A DNA stretch of 64,000 nucleotides. Source: Bogoriella caseilytica. Lineage in GTDB: Bacteria > Actinomycetota > Actinomycetes > Actinomycetales > Actinomycetaceae. Both the position numbers and the translations under genes were made by a program. The stretch lies in the NCBI RefSeq assembly GCF_003752405.1, contig NZ_RKHK01000001.1, forward strand, positions 1,178,001 to 1,242,000, read 5' to 3'. The notes under the pieces were generated by a model, which saw only the letters and a list, made by a program, of their open reading frames with translations, ran no database searches and had not been told where the DNA came from. Of this stretch, positions 26,370-35,929 are shown piece after piece (position 1 is the first letter of the stretch; each line of letters begins with the position of its first letter).

Positions 26370-27863
26370 TCAGGCGAAAGCGGCGTCGGCGTAGGTGATG
26401 CGGCCGCCGAGCACGGTCAGCGCCACCGGCATTTCCCGCAACGCCGCACCAGAACGCTTTTCCGGCGGGTCGGGCACCACCACGAGATCGGCCGGGTCAC
26501 CCAGCGCCACCACTCCCCCGGTACGGGTGGAAGCCGCAATCGCCTCGGTCACGGAGATGCGCTGTTCGGGGATCCACGGCCCGCGGTCATCACGGGTGCG
26601 CTGCGCGGCGGCCTGGATGTTGAGCCACGGGTCCAAAGGCGTGACCGGGGCATCGGAGCCGAGGGCCAGCTGCACCCCGGCGTCGATCATCTCGCGCAGC
26701 GGGAACGCCCGGTGGGTGCGGCCCTGCCAGTAGCGCTCGGCCTGATCGCGGTCATCGAGCAGGTGCTCGGGCTGGACCGACGCCACCACGCCGAGTGCCG
26801 CCATTCGGCGCACGTCGGATTCCCGCATCAGCTGGGCGTGCTCGATGGCGCCGCGCACGCCGACCCGCTCGAAGACGTCGAGGGCGGCGGTGTTGGCGGC
26901 GTCGCCAATGGCGTGGATCGCCGGGGTGAAGCCCAGTTCGGCGCCGTGGCGCACCAGTTCCTCGAGTTCGGCGAGCGCGACGATCTGCCAGCCGTGGTTC
27001 TCGCTGCCCGGATAGGGATCGTGGCAGTAGGCGGTGCGGGTGCCCAGGGAGCCGTCGGTGATGATCTTCAACGGCCCCACGTGCACCAGGCCGGCGTCGT
27101 CCACCCGGGAGCCGGTGCGCAGGCCACGGGCGGCAGCGGCCTCGTAGGAGTGGTCGCGCACATTGGCCTCGACCCGCAGCGGGAGGGCAACCGCCGCTGA
27201 CCGGCGTTCCCACCCCTCGATGGCGCCCTGGCCCTCCAGGTCCACCACCCCCACGACACCGCGCGCCGCCGCAGCATGGGCCACGTCCAGCACCCACTGG
27301 TCGGCGGTGTCTTGATCGACGTCGTCGAGGCCCCGCAGCACCGCGGTCTCGGTCTCGCGCAGCAGACCGCCGGGGTGCTCACCTTGACCGGCGAGCGCCA
27401 TGGCGGCCCGGTTGGCCCACGCGGAGTGCAGGTCGGTGTTGTAGAGCACCACCGGGGTCGAGGCGAGCACGCCTTCATCGAGGGCGCCGGCCACGGGCGC
27501 GTCGGGCCACATGGAGTCCGAGAAGCCGAAGCCGGTGAGCAGATGCGCGCGCTCGGCGTCCGGCCGCTCCTCGACAACCGAGCGCACCAGCGCCACCGTC
27601 TCGGCGGCTGAGGCGGTGCCGGAGAGGTCGAGCCGGCGGGCGGTCTTGGCCCAGGTGCTCATGTGGGTGTGGTGGTCCCACAAGCCCGGCAACACGGTCG
27701 CGCCGTCGAGATCGAGACGCCGTGGAGCCGGCTCGCCTGGGCCGGTGCCGGCCGCGCTCGTGCCGGCGGGCTGCAGTGCCGCGATGCGCCCCTCGCGCAG
27801 CACGACGTCGACAAGCTGGTTCCCACGGCCGTGGACGCGGGCGTTGGCGAGGATCAAAGACAT
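26370..27863 (-). CDS. Amidohydrolase (YtcJ-like, amidohydrolase family 3)
   Basis: A 497-aa metal-dependent hydrolase. N-terminal LILANARVHGRG and the WDHHTHMSTW metal-binding HxH motif, together with AIHAIGDAANTAALD and QLALGSDAPVTPLDPW, place it in the YtcJ/Amidohydro_3 group. Substrates of this group are poorly known (exoenzyme-like cyclic amides). TAGCGT lies 6 nt before the ATG, so the mRNA may be leaderless. It is divergent from the RND permease gene (138 bp between). Confidence 0.85.
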   Translation of the reverse strand: MSLILANARVHGRGNQLVDVVLREGRIAALQPAGTSAAGTGPGEPAPRRLDLDGATVLPGLWDHHTHMSTWAKTARRLDLSGTASAAETVALVRSVVEERPDAERAHLLTGFGFSDSMWPDAPVAGALDEGVLASTPVVLYNTDLHSAWANRAAMALAGQGEHPGGLLRETETAVLRGLDDVDQDTADQWVLDVAHAAAARGVVGVVDLEGQGAIEGWERRSAAVALPLRVEANVRDHSYEAAAARGLRTGSRVDDAGLVHVGPLKIITDGSLGTRTAYCHDPYPGSENHGWQIVALAELEELVRHGAELGFTPAIHAIGDAANTAALDVFERVGVRGAIEHAQLMRESDVRRMAALGVVASVQPEHLLDDRDQAERYWQGRTHRAFPLREMIDAGVQLALGSDAPVTPLDPWLNIQAAAQRTRDDRGPWIPEQRISVTEAIAASTRTGGVVALGDPADLVVVPDPPEKRSGAALREMPVALTVLGGRITYADAAFA

Positions 27864-28001
27864 GCCACCACGCTATCGGCCCGATTCACTCGTAGAGTCT
27901 GCGGAGGAACCTTCCACGCCCCCTGCGCGTTGCCATCAGTACGCCGCAGCTCCAGCGCCTCGGCGCGCACCCACACGCACATCTCGGCCCCGAGGAGCCC
28001 C

Positions 28002-31000
28002 GTGTCCCGTCTTGGCCGTTTCAGTCTCGGAAACCGCGCCCTGGTCACTCTGGCCACCATCGTGGCGCTGCTCGCCGGAGCCTGGTCGGCCACAGCTCTG
28101 CAGCGCGAACTCCTCCCCTCCCTGGACCTGCCGATCATCGGCGCCGTCACCACCTACCCCGGAGCCACGCCGGAGATCGTCGAGCAGCAGGTCACCCAGC
28201 ACGTGGAGGAGGCCGCGAACAGCCTGACCGGTGTGGAGCGGCTGACCTCGACCTCCAGTTCCGGCATGTCCATGGTGCTGGTGGAACTGATCTACGGCAC
28301 CGATGCCACCTCCGCCCATCAGGAACTTTCGGTGGCGGTGGATCAGGTCTCCGGCACACTGCCGGAGGATGCCACCACCCAGGTGATCTCTGGGGGTGTG
28401 GATGACCTGCCGGTGGTCCAGCTCTCGGTCACCGCCGGTGAGAACCCGGCCGAGACCGAGGACCGGTTGCGGGAGGTCGCCATTCCGGAGCTGGAACGGC
28501 TCGCCGGCGTGCGCGGCGTGGAGGTCAGCGGGCTGAGCGAGAGCCACGTGCTCATTGACGTCGACACCGACGAGCTCGCCGCTCAAGGGCTGAGCACGCA
28601 GAACATCGCGGACGCGCTCGATGCCAATGGCATAGTCATTCCCGCCGGCTCGATCACCGAGGATGGACGCACCCTAGACGTCGAGGTGGGCGCACGACTC
28701 GGAACCGCCGAGCAGATCGCCGACCTCCCTCTGGCCACCGAGGCCGGCCCGATCCGGCTCGGGGAGGTCGCCGAGGTCACCGAGCAGACCGCGGAGCCAG
28801 GTTCCTTCTCCCGCACCGACGGCGAGGAGAGCTTCGGCATCGCGATCACGCGGACCCCCGAGGGCAACACGGTGGAGATCTCCGAGGCGGTCACCGCCCA
28901 GCTGGAGGAGATGGAGACAGCGCTCGGTGAGGGCGTCACCGTCACCGTGGTCTTCGACCAGGCTCCCTTCATCCAGCAGTCCATCGAGAACCTCTCCGTG
29001 GAAGGTGCCATCGGGCTGGTCTTCGCGCTGCTGGTGATTGTGATCTTCTTGCGCGGTTGGCGCCCCACCGGGGTGACCGCCGTGTCGATCCCGGCCTCGC
29101 TGCTGGTCGCGTTACTCGGTGTGCAGGTCGTGGGCTACAGCCTGAACATCCTCACCCTGGCGGCCCTCACGCTCTCAGTGGGGCGCGTGGTCGATGACTC
29201 GATCGTGGTCATCGAGAACATCACCCGGCACCTCGGATACGACAAGACCCGCCACCGGGCCATCCTCGACGCCGTGGGGGAAGTGGCCGGCGCGGTCTCC
29301 TCCTCCACCTTCGCCACCGTGGCGGTCTTCCTGCCGCTCGGCGTGGTGGGCGGCATGGTGGGCGAACTCTTCCGGCCCTTCGCCTTCACCGCGGCGCTCG
29401 CGCTGCTCGCCTCGCTGACCGTGGCACTGACCATCGTGCCGGTGCTGGCCTGGTGGTTCCTCCGGGCGCCGAAGCGGGCGACGAGCGCTGGTGACGTCGA
29501 GCACGGCAGCGACGTCGAGCACGGCACCGATGCCGGGGAGGTTCCGGACGCCGATGCCGAACCAAGCTCGGTACGGCCCGGCACCGAGGAGCAGCATGGC
29601 CCCCTTCAGCGCGGCTACGCCGGCGCCCTACGCGGGGTGCTCGGCCACCCACTGCTCACCTTGCTGGTGGCGGTGGTCATCCTGGCCGGCACGGTCGGCA
29701 TCGCCACCCGCCTGGAAACCAACTTCATCGGCGACACCGGCGAGAACACCCTCTCGATCGCCCAGGATCTTCCGGCCGGTACGTCTCTGGAAGCCGCCGA
29801 CGAAGCCGCCGCCACCGTCGAAGAGGTGCTCGCCGATATCCCCGAGGTGGAGAGCTACCAGGTCACCGGTGGCACCGGGGAGGGCCTCCAGGCGCTCTTC
29901 GGTTCGGCCGAGCAGAACAGCTTCAGCCTCACCCTCGACATCGACGCCGACGCCCCCGCCGTGGCTGAGCGGCTGCGCGACGAGCTTGCGGGCCTAGACG
30001 AGGACGCCGGCGAGCTGGTCGTCAGCGCCGGCAGCGGAGGCCTGCCCTCGGAACTCGAGGTCATCGTCACCGGCGCGGACCTCGAGGACGTCAACGCCGC
30101 AGCCACCGAGATCACCGAGGCGATGGCCGACCTCGACGGCGCCACCGACGTCAGTTCCGACCTCGCCGCCGAGTTGCCAACCCTGCAGGTGCGAGTGGAC
30201 CGTGACGCCGCGGCCGAGGCCGGCCTGAGCGAAGCGCAGATCGGGCAGTCGGCGGCGGTCGCGCTGCGCGGATCGACCCTGACGACCATCACCGGGGAGT
30301 ACGGCGAGCAGGACGTCATCATGCGCATCGAGGATGCCCCCGCCACGGTCGAAGAGCTGGAAGACCTGACGCTCACCGGGATCGCCGGCCCCGTCCCGCT
30401 CACGGACGTCGCCGAGGTGGAGGAGGTCGACGTGCCGACGTCGATCGCGCGAGTCAACGGACTGCGCGCCGTCACCATCACCGCTGCCGCCACCGCACAG
30501 GACCTCGGCGGACTCACCGGGGAGCTGCGGGAGCTGCTCGACTCCGTCGACCTGCCCGACGGCGTGAGCGCGGAGATCGGCGGCGTCAGTGCCGATCAGG
30601 AGGAGGCTTTCGAGTCCCTGTTCCTCGCGCTGGCCTTCTCGATCCTGATCGTCTACACGATCATGGTGGCGACCTTCCGATCGCTGCTGCAGCCCATGAT
30701 CCTGCTGGTGTCGGTGCCCTTCGCGGCCACCGGTTCGCTCGGGCTGTTGTGGCTGACCGGCAACCCGCTCGGCGTGGAGGCACTGATCGGTGCGTTGATG
30801 CTGGTGGGCATCGTGGTCACGAACGCCATCGTGCTGATCGACCTGGTCAACCAGTACCGCCGCGACGGCGCGAGCCTGACCGACGCCATCGTGGACGGCG
30901 GGCGGCACCGGCTGCGCCCGATCCTCATGACCGCCGCCGCCACGATCTTCGCGCTGGTGCCCATGGCGCTGGGGCTGACCGGTGGGGGTGGATCCTTCGT

Positions 31001-31196
31001 CTCGCTGCCGATGGCGCTCGTGGTGATCGGCGGTCTGGTCTCCTCCACGGTGCTGACGCTGCTGCTCGTTCCGGTGCTCTACCTGCTGCTGGAGCGCAGC
31101 AAGGAACGCCGGCAGGACCGCAAGCAGCGGCGTGCGGAAGCGCCCGCAGCTCAGAGCCGGGTGGAACGCCGCCGGGGCAGGCGCGCGCGGGCCTGA
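28002..31196 (+). CDS. RND-family efflux permease (AcrB/HAE1-like), 1064 aa
   Basis: A 12-helix proton-driven exporter of the RND superfamily. The first helix is at residues 10-30 (TLATIVALLAGAWSA). Helix 4 has the proton-relay pair DD in SVGRVVDDSIVVIEN. The second half repeats the layout. Length is typical. GTG 28002 is used because AGGAG lies just upstream. A charged insert at about 490-530 holds a DVEHG repeat. No membrane-fusion protein or outer-membrane channel is encoded nearby, as expected for a monoderm, where such proteins export to the cell surface. Substrate unknown. Confidence 0.88.
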   Translation: MSRLGRFSLGNRALVTLATIVALLAGAWSATALQRELLPSLDLPIIGAVTTYPGATPEIVEQQVTQHVEEAANSLTGVERLTSTSSSGMSMVLVELIYGTDATSAHQELSVAVDQVSGTLPEDATTQVISGGVDDLPVVQLSVTAGENPAETEDRLREVAIPELERLAGVRGVEVSGLSESHVLIDVDTDELAAQGLSTQNIADALDANGIVIPAGSITEDGRTLDVEVGARLGTAEQIADLPLATEAGPIRLGEVAEVTEQTAEPGSFSRTDGEESFGIAITRTPEGNTVEISEAVTAQLEEMETALGEGVTVTVVFDQAPFIQQSIENLSVEGAIGLVFALLVIVIFLRGWRPTGVTAVSIPASLLVALLGVQVVGYSLNILTLAALTLSVGRVVDDSIVVIENITRHLGYDKTRHRAILDAVGEVAGAVSSSTFATVAVFLPLGVVGGMVGELFRPFAFTAALALLASLTVALTIVPVLAWWFLRAPKRATSAGDVEHGSDVEHGTDAGEVPDADAEPSSVRPGTEEQHGPLQRGYAGALRGVLGHPLLTLLVAVVILAGTVGIATRLETNFIGDTGENTLSIAQDLPAGTSLEAADEAAATVEEVLADIPEVESYQVTGGTGEGLQALFGSAEQNSFSLTLDIDADAPAVAERLRDELAGLDEDAGELVVSAGSGGLPSELEVIVTGADLEDVNAAATEITEAMADLDGATDVSSDLAAELPTLQVRVDRDAAAEAGLSEAQIGQSAAVALRGSTLTTITGEYGEQDVIMRIEDAPATVEELEDLTLTGIAGPVPLTDVAEVEEVDVPTSIARVNGLRAVTITAAATAQDLGGLTGELRELLDSVDLPDGVSAEIGGVSADQEEAFESLFLALAFSILIVYTIMVATFRSLLQPMILLVSVPFAATGSLGLLWLTGNPLGVEALIGALMLVGIVVTNAIVLIDLVNQYRRDGASLTDAIVDGGRHRLRPILMTAAATIFALVPMALGLTGGGGSFVSLPMALVVIGGLVSSTVLTLLLVPVLYLLLERSKERRQDRKQRRAEAPAAQSRVERRRGRRARA
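29493..29528. repeat. In-frame 18-bp tandem repeat in the RND permease loop
   Basis: Two 18-bp copies (29493-29510 and 29511-29528) with one difference, encoding DVEHGS-DVEHGT in the hydrophilic loop before helix 7. Confidence 0.8.
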
Positions 31197-31214
31197 GGGT
31201 AGTGGGGCGCGGCG

Positions 31215-32654
31215 TTATTGGCCCAGCGCGGAAGGGATGGTGGTGGGGTTCCCCGCTGCCATTGCCTCGCGGTAGCGCTCGTAGGGCCACGCGGTGGTCC
31301 CACCAAAGCGCAGCGTCCGGACTGCGCCGTCGTCGTCGCGACCAATCCCGATCCGCTCGCCCACATCGCCGTAACCGTCGACCGACTCCACCCGCAGCCC
31401 GGGGGCGCCGCCGCCGTCAGTGACGTCGAGGCGATTGGCTGCCGCCGACGGTGCGGGATCACCGGGGTTGATCAGATGGAGCACGCCGCCGAGGTCGACG
31501 ATGTCGGTCACGCCCCACAGCCCCGCCCAGCGGCCGAGCACGTCGCGCAACTCCTGCGGCAGCGGCTCGGGCTCGCTGGCAGCGGCGTCCAGGGCGAGGT
31601 CGATGAGCCGGATGATGGCGACGGCGATCTCGGCTGCCGGGCCGTCGACGTCGTTGGTCAGGGCGGAGACCACGAGCCCGTCGACCGGGTCGATCCAGGT
31701 GCGGGTGATGTGGCCGGGGTAGCCGCCGGAGTGGCCGACCAGGCGCCGCTTGCCGACAGTGCGGACCTGCATGCCGAGGCCGTAGGCGCCGAGGTCCTCG
31801 CCGCGCACGTGCGGGCGGGATTCCTCGCGCTGCATCAAGCGCTTGGAGGCATCGGTCAGGAGCCGGTCATCGCCGTAGCAGTGGGCGGCGCCATAGCGGG
31901 TCATGTCCGCCGCGGTGGAGTACCAGCCGCCGGCGTAGAGCATGGTGGCGGTGTCCACGTGGCGCAACGCCCGCCGGGAGTCGCCGTGGGCGAAGCGGGC
32001 GGAGTGCCCGGCGGCGAAGTGCTCGTCGAGTTCCGGGCTCCAGCCCGGGCCGGTCTGCTCCAGGCCCAACGGCTGCACGATGCGCTCGTGCGCGAGCTCC
32101 TGGTAGCTGCGGCCGGTGACCCGCTCCAGGATCAGGCCGAGCAGAGAGAAGGACATATTGGAGTACTTGAAGTGCGTGTTCGGCTCGAAGACCTGGCCTT
32201 CCCTGCGCAGCATCGCGACGAGGTCGTCGGCGGAGAAGAAGTCGCGGCCATACTGCCAGAAGTCGCCGTCGGAGGAGTCGCGGATGAAACCGCCCTGGTG
32301 GCCGAGCAGCTCGCGGAGCGTGGTGCCGGCCACGGCGCTGCCGGCCAGATCCGGGTAGCGCTCCGCCACGGTGTCGTCCAGGCGCAGTGCGCCCTCCTCC
32401 ACCAGCTGCATCACCAGCGTGGCGGTCATCGTCTTCGAATGCGAGGCGATGATGAACCGGTGGTCGGTGCGCAGCGGCTCGCCGGTCTCGGCATTGGCCT
32501 GGCCATGCGCGAGATCCAGGAGCAGTTCGCCGCGCCGCGCCACGGCCAGCTGGAGACCGGTGATGCCCCGGTGGTCAGCGTGGAAGGCGGCCCAGTCGGC
32601 GAGGTAGGGGGCCAGCGAACGCAGCACGGGCTGGGGGTCTGGTGTGGAGGTCAT
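31215..32654 (-). CDS. Beta-lactamase-fold serine hydrolase
   Basis: A 479-aa class C beta-lactamase/DD-peptidase-fold enzyme with Ser71-x-x-Lys74 (ASHSKTM), a YSN motif in FKYSNMSFSL, and HSGGYPGH in place of the third KTG-type box. The C-terminal 130 residues are an accessory beta domain. There is no signal peptide, so it is probably cytosolic and not an antibiotic beta-lactamase; esterase or D-aminopeptidase activity is more likely. GACGAT lies 6 nt before the ATG. It converges with the RND permease, 18 bp apart. Confidence 0.85.
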   Translation of the reverse strand: MTSTPDPQPVLRSLAPYLADWAAFHADHRGITGLQLAVARRGELLLDLAHGQANAETGEPLRTDHRFIIASHSKTMTATLVMQLVEEGALRLDDTVAERYPDLAGSAVAGTTLRELLGHQGGFIRDSSDGDFWQYGRDFFSADDLVAMLRREGQVFEPNTHFKYSNMSFSLLGLILERVTGRSYQELAHERIVQPLGLEQTGPGWSPELDEHFAAGHSARFAHGDSRRALRHVDTATMLYAGGWYSTAADMTRYGAAHCYGDDRLLTDASKRLMQREESRPHVRGEDLGAYGLGMQVRTVGKRRLVGHSGGYPGHITRTWIDPVDGLVVSALTNDVDGPAAEIAVAIIRLIDLALDAAASEPEPLPQELRDVLGRWAGLWGVTDIVDLGGVLHLINPGDPAPSAAANRLDVTDGGGAPGLRVESVDGYGDVGERIGIGRDDDGAVRTLRFGGTTAWPYERYREAMAAGNPTTIPSALGQ

Positions 32655-32755
32655 GCCCCCATCGTCGCAGGGCTGGGCGGCGGTGGTTGCAGCGCTTGCG
32701 GCAGGGCGTAGCGCTCCGCCATGAGACCAGCGCCCGGGTGCGCGATGATGGCCCG

Positions 32756-33775
32756 ATGCCTTCCACTCCTGTCCTCGTCCTCCACGGCGGCGCCGGCACC
32801 ATCTCGCGTTCGATGTCGCCAGAGAAGAACACCGCCTACCGCCGCGCCCTCAGCGAGATCGCTGCCGCCGGGCGCGATGTGCTCGCCGCCGGTGGCAGCG
32901 CCGTCGACGCCGTCACCGAGACCGTGCGCCTGCTGGAGGAGAATCCGCTGTTCAACGCCGCCTACGGCGCCGTGCTCACCTCGGCCGGGGAGGTCGAGCT
33001 CGATGCCGCGGTCATGCGCGGGCAGGATCGCGCCGCCGGTGCGGTGACCTCGGTGCGGCGCCTGCGCAACCCGGTGCTCGCGGCCCGTCAGGTCATGGAG
33101 CACTCCCACCACGTGCTCTTCTGTGGCGCGGGCGCCGAGGCCTTCGCCGCCGAACACGGCGCCGAACTCGTTGATCCCGACTGGTTCGTGCTGCCGGAGC
33201 GACGCGAGCAGCTGGAACGGGTCCGCGCCCAGGATCCGCACGCCTTCGTGGTGGACCACGATGCGGCCGGGCTCGCCGCCGAGAACCAGGAGGGCGACGA
33301 GGCAGAGGCTTCCCTTGCCTCCGGCGGTGATCCGATCGAGCCGGACTCCAAGCGTGGCACGGTGGGCGCGGTCGCCCTCGACGCCGCCGGGCACCTCGCC
33401 GCCGCCACCTCGACCGGCGGCATCACCAACAAGCAGCCGGGACGGGTGGGCGACACCCCGATCTTCGGGGCCGGCACCTATGCCGATGACCGCAGCTGCG
33501 CCGTCTCCGCCACCGGCATGGGCGAGGGCTTCATGCGCGCGGTGGCCGCTCACGAGATCGCCGCGCTCATGACCTACGCCGGGCTGAGCCTCACCGAGGC
33601 CGCCGCGACCGTGATCCACGAGCGTCTACCGGAGGTCGGCGGGGACGGCGGGCTGATCGCCGTCGACGCCCAGGGCAACGTCAGCCTGCCGATGAACACC
33701 ACCGGCATGTACCGGGCGGTCGCGCGGGTAGGCGGCGAGCTGCAGGCCGCCATCCACGCCGACGAAGCGGTGTAG
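32756..33775 (+). CDS. Isoaspartyl peptidase / plant-type L-asparaginase
   Basis: A 339-aa N-terminal-nucleophile hydrolase (family T2), which removes isoaspartyl residues or asparagine. It is made as a precursor that cuts itself before Thr202 (KRGTVGAVALD). N-terminal LVLHGGAGTI and the C-terminal GEGFMRAVAA and STGGITNKQPGRVGDTPI loops fit. ATG 32756 has GATGAT 6 nt upstream; the longer frame is not supported. It may work with the Pcm-like methyltransferase further on (both deal with damaged aspartyl residues), but they are far apart. Confidence 0.9.
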   Translation: MPSTPVLVLHGGAGTISRSMSPEKNTAYRRALSEIAAAGRDVLAAGGSAVDAVTETVRLLEENPLFNAAYGAVLTSAGEVELDAAVMRGQDRAAGAVTSVRRLRNPVLAARQVMEHSHHVLFCGAGAEAFAAEHGAELVDPDWFVLPERREQLERVRAQDPHAFVVDHDAAGLAAENQEGDEAEASLASGGDPIEPDSKRGTVGAVALDAAGHLAAATSTGGITNKQPGRVGDTPIFGAGTYADDRSCAVSATGMGEGFMRAVAAHEIAALMTYAGLSLTEAAATVIHERLPEVGGDGGLIAVDAQGNVSLPMNTTGMYRAVARVGGELQAAIHADEAV

Positions 33776-33873
33776 CCCGGGAGGCTCTCGCCCGTGGCGT
33801 GGCCGGCTGGCCTATCACCCGTGGCGCCAGAGTCGGGGCAGGGACGGGCGACGTCGAGGCGGATCGCGTGGGG

Positions 33874-34836
33874 CTAGCCGAGCAGGACCTGGTCGATGGT
33901 GTGGTGCCCGATGGCGCGAATGAGTGGCTCGTCATCGGAGGTTGCGGTCATCGCCGTTGCCATGCTGAGCGCCCAACCTCGCGCTCGCTGCCAGGTCGCG
34001 TCGTCGTAGTGCGGCGCACTGCCGTCCTGAGCGAGGTCGGCCAGGGTCTCGCGAAAACGTGCGCGGCCCGCCACATCGAAGGTGAGCCACGCGGTCGCCA
34101 GGTCCGTCGACGGGTCCCCTGCAGTCATGTCACCGAAGTCGACCACCCCCACGAGTCGCACGGTCTCGGCTGTTGCGCTCGCGCCGCGGGCCGCGGAGTG
34201 TGAACCGACGTTGGTCACCACAAGGTTGTGCGGGTGAAGATCGCCGTGCAACCAGGTTCGCGGGCCACGCCGGCGGGGGAGGGCCGAGAGTTCCGCCCAG
34301 AGCTCGGTCACCTCGGAACTGCGCGGCACGCCGCCACTCTCTAGCCGTGCACGGACAGCCTCACCTCGGCCGGCCAGGGGCATCGATCGCACCGGATTGT
34401 CGGGGGCATCTGCAGGCGCCGGCACATGCAGCGCCGCGACGACGGCGGCCAGGGACTCGGCGATGCCAGCGCGCTGGGCAGGACCGATCGTGGCGGCGGA
34501 TTGCCCGGCGATCCAGGGCACCACGGACCACGGCCACGGGAATCCGGCCCCCGGCCGGCCCACACGCACCGGGACCGGCAGCGCCACCGGGGTCAGCGGT
34601 CGCAGACGCTCAGCCAGCGTGGAAAGCCATCGCTGTTCGTGCTCGAGCAGCTGCGCGGCGATCGCCCGCCGCGGGACGCGCACCGCAAGGTCCTTGCCCA
34701 GTCGCCAGAGGAGATTGTCCCACCCCTGACCGGCCAGCCGCAGCGGCAGACCGGCCAGATCGGGATGCTGCTCGCGGAGCAGGCGGCGTACCAGGACGGC
34801 ATCCACCTCGTACTCGGCGGGAGGGGTCGTGGCCAT
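33874..34836 (-). CDS. Aminoglycoside-phosphotransferase-fold kinase
   Basis: A 320-aa APH-family kinase. The nucleotide loop region is GQGWDNLLWRLG. The catalytic WLHGDLHPHNLVV (HxDxxxxN) and the metal-binding VVDFGDMTAGDPSTDLATAW are intact. Members of this fold phosphorylate many small molecules; antibiotic resistance cannot be claimed from sequence. TAGGCT lies exactly 6 nt before the ATG (leaderless-type). It converges with the isoaspartyl peptidase gene (98 bp between the stops; nothing else is visible there). Confidence 0.85.
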   Translation of the reverse strand: MATTPPAEYEVDAVLVRRLLREQHPDLAGLPLRLAGQGWDNLLWRLGKDLAVRVPRRAIAAQLLEHEQRWLSTLAERLRPLTPVALPVPVRVGRPGAGFPWPWSVVPWIAGQSAATIGPAQRAGIAESLAAVVAALHVPAPADAPDNPVRSMPLAGRGEAVRARLESGGVPRSSEVTELWAELSALPRRRGPRTWLHGDLHPHNLVVTNVGSHSAARGASATAETVRLVGVVDFGDMTAGDPSTDLATAWLTFDVAGRARFRETLADLAQDGSAPHYDDATWQRARGWALSMATAMTATSDDEPLIRAIGHHTIDQVLLG

Positions 34837-34964
34837 CCGATCAGCCTAGGTGGGTGCGCACCGGCATCTGGCGGCGCGCATCTGGGTGTGGCGCGCTCGG
34901 CGGGAGACGGCCCGAACGACGCGGGCGGGGCGGGCGGACGGCGCGGACGCCGCGTGAGGGATCG

Positions 34965-35840
34965 TCAGAGGCCCACCGCAGCGAGGATGGAGTCGGGGAG
35001 CAGGAAGTACCCGAGGAAGGCCACCAGGTCGAGCAACATGTGCGCCACCACGAGCGGCATGACCCGACGACGTCTGCGGTAGTACTCGGCGAAGATCAGC
35101 CCCATGATCAGGTTCCCGACGAAAGGGCCGAAGCCCTGATAGAGGTGGTAGGTCGCGCGCAGCAGCGCCGAGGTCACCACGATCGCCATGGGATGCCAGG
35201 CGAGTTCCTCGAGCTTCTCGAACAGGTAGGCCACGACGATGACCTCCTCGATCAGCCCGTACTGCAGCGCTGACAACACCAGGATCGGCACGGTCCACCA
35301 GTGCATGTCGAGGGTGGCGGCCTGAACCTCCACCGTCACGCCCAGCGCGCGGCCCGCCAGGTAGAGCCCCAAGCCGGGAATGCCGATCAGCGCAGCCAGG
35401 GCGAAGCCGTGACCCACGTCCCGCGCCGGTTGCGCCAGGTTCAGCCCAATCCGCGCCATCGCTCGTCGCCGAGTGGACGCGAGGAGGTAGATGGCGAGCG
35501 CGACCGGAAGCACCGTGAAGACGATCGAGGTGACCTGGAAGATCAGATCGAGCGTCGCCGTTGGCGCGCGCGAGGGGTTGATGGCCGCGGTCTGTTCACC
35601 GAGAGGCACATCGAGACTGAGGCGGTGCAGCAGTTGCAGGACGGCGGTCACGGCCGCCTGCCCGAGGCTGAGGCCGAGCACGATGAGGATCTCGGCGCGC
35701 ACCCGGGGGCGAAGCGGCGGCGCCACGGCTGGCCTGTCGGGACCGGCGGGCTCGACCGGCTGTGACTCGGCGGATCCAGCCGAACTGGCGGAACCGACCG
35801 GCTTGGATTCGCTGGGGAAGGTGCTCGCCGGTTCGCTCAT
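34965..35840 (-). CDS. CPBP-family intramembrane metalloprotease
   Basis: A 291-aa membrane protein of the CPBP/Abi family (CaaX-protease/bacteriocin-processing fold), with about eight helices after an 50-residue polar N-terminus. Motif 1 is EEVIVVAY (the usual Arg of EExxxR is replaced by Val); motif 2 is RATYHLYQG; motif 3 is VVAHMLLDLV with His and Asp. The two glutamates and the two histidines needed for metal binding are present. ATG 35840 (11th codon of the longer frame) has CAGAAT 6 nt upstream. Substrate unknown. Confidence 0.8.
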   Translation of the reverse strand: MSEPASTFPSESKPVGSASSAGSAESQPVEPAGPDRPAVAPPLRPRVRAEILIVLGLSLGQAAVTAVLQLLHRLSLDVPLGEQTAAINPSRAPTATLDLIFQVTSIVFTVLPVALAIYLLASTRRRAMARIGLNLAQPARDVGHGFALAALIGIPGLGLYLAGRALGVTVEVQAATLDMHWWTVPILVLSALQYGLIEEVIVVAYLFEKLEELAWHPMAIVVTSALLRATYHLYQGFGPFVGNLIMGLIFAEYYRRRRRVMPLVVAHMLLDLVAFLGYFLLPDSILAAVGL

Positions 35841-35901
35841 GACAGTATTCTGCCGCGCCTGCCGAACCACGCAGGCCCGGTCGTTCGCGCCGGACGCGAA
35901 A

Positions 35902-35929
35902 GACGGCGGCGGGCCGGGCCGCCGCCGTC
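35902..35929 (-). terminator. Terminator of the csoR-copZ-copA operon
   Basis: A perfect 11-bp stem (35902-35912 and 35919-35929) with a 6-nt loop. On the minus strand it overlaps the stop codon of copA by 2 nt and is followed by TTTCGC. Confidence 0.75.

Noticed and set aside
31215-32654. Serine hydrolase as an antibiotic beta-lactamase
   Set aside because: No signal peptide and an HSGG motif of the esterase/peptidase branch; cytosolic esterase or peptidase is more likely.
33874-34836. APH-fold kinase as an aminoglycoside resistance gene
   Set aside because: The fold is shared by many small-molecule kinases; nothing in the sequence or context indicates resistance.
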